In this document: piece by piece, positions 7,033 to 7,300 of the stretch
Numbering within the stretch: the stretch's first letter is position 1
How the letters are laid out: every line of letters begins with the position of its first letter
Source of the DNA: Candidatus Omnitrophota bacterium
GTDB lineage: Bacteria > Omnitrophota > Gorgyraeia > 2-01-FULL-45-10
NCBI GenBank assembly: GCA_022703295.1
Contig: JAKLDX010000049.1
Location: forward strand, 1 to 7,300
DNA length: 7,300 nucleotides
Direction: 5' to 3'
Translations under genes and position numbers: made by a program
The notes under the pieces: generated by a model
Databases searched by the model: none
The model's input: only the letters and a program-made list of their open reading frames with translations
What the model was told of the DNA's origin: nothing

Positions 7033-7060
7033 GCGATTTTCGGTTCGCGGTTATGCGAAA

Positions 7061-7300
7061 TTACAAAATTTTCCTCTCGATGAATCCAAGCACGTTTTCG
7101 GGAAGACAGAAGTCGGGGAATTGATTATTATTAAAAACCGGTTCGCGCAGCATCTTTTCATATAAGGAATCATCCTTGTCGATTTTTATAATTTCCTCTA
7201 TCAGATTTTCTTCAGATGAGAAATTATGCAGATTCAGGAATGCTTTTTCGTTAAAATCTCTTCCTATCAAAGGGGATCCCCAGTAAATAGGTATGCTCCC
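7061..7300 (-). CDS. Glycosyltransferase family 10 (alpha-1,3-fucosyltransferase-like), C-terminal part
   Basis: The reading frame is open at the right edge of the window; only the last 79 residues before the TAA are visible. They begin GSIPIYWGSPLIGRDFN, and this IPIYWG...DFN block followed by KAFLNLHNF is the hallmark of the GT10 donor-binding region, as in Helicobacter pylori FutA, which has a very similar stretch as I recall it. GT10 enzymes transfer fucose from GDP-fucose to N-acetylglucosamine or glucose in surface glycans such as Lewis-type O-antigen. The tail after this block is short, with no heptad repeats or amphipathic anchor like those ending some Helicobacter enzymes. An apparent TTG start at 7270 lies inside the motif and is not the true start. 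The gene ends about 28 bases before the tRNA promoter, without a recognisable terminator. Confidence 0.88.
   Translation of the reverse strand, partial: GSIPIYWGSPLIGRDFNEKAFLNLHNFSSEENLIEEIIKIDKDDSLYEKMLREPVFNNNQFPDFCLPENVLGFIERKIL

Noticed and set aside
7044..7059. Hairpin TTCGC/GCGAA after the fucosyltransferase as an intrinsic terminator
   Set aside because: The arm is only 5 bp and no T run follows on the minus strand.
6899..7300. tRNA-Leu as the boundary of a genomic island carrying the fucosyltransferase
   Set aside because: Integrated elements normally lie beyond the tRNA 3' end, which here faces the housekeeping nfo-leuS genes; no integrase or duplicated tRNA end is seen.

Overview
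The window comes from a bacterium. It carries a bacterial-type LeuS, a tRNA with an encoded CCA end, promoters of the sigma-70 type, a PilZ protein and the ComEA/ComEC DNA-uptake pair. Base composition is moderate and the genes use ATA and AAA codons freely. A GT10 fucosyltransferase at the right edge suggests decorated surface glycan, which would fit a Gram-negative-type envelope. The overall flavour resembles uncultured candidate phyla such as Omnitrophota, but that placement is a guess from style and has not been tested.

All genes lie on the minus strand, so transcription runs from high to low coordinates. In that order: the 3' end of a GT10 fucosyltransferase (7300-7061); a promoter (7032-7004) and tRNA-Leu(CAA) (6984-6899); a 156-base spacer full of inverted repeats; nfo, endonuclease IV (6742-5897); leuS (5900-3411), overlapping nfo by 4 bases; comEA (3361-2999) after a 49-base gap; comEC (3002-549), overlapping comEA by 4 bases; then a strong promoter (531-504) driving a small PilZ protein (446-81). 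The last 80 bases show nothing recognisable.

The centre is a compact, probably co-transcribed block, nfo-leuS-comEA-comEC. ComEA binds incoming double-stranded DNA and ComEC forms the inner-membrane channel for single-stranded DNA. Endonuclease IV repairs abasic sites and LeuS charges tRNA-Leu. Linking competence and repair makes sense; leuS is probably there as a co-expressed housekeeping gene. The cognate tRNA-Leu lies less than 1 kb upstream of leuS.

I found no clearly new defence or mobile system. The two least ordinary signals are non-coding or sub-genic. One is the set of overlapping, mutually exclusive hairpins between the tRNA and nfo. The other is a short GGGTCA-rich, partly palindromic in-frame segment in a loop of LeuS that looks like an intragenic repeat.
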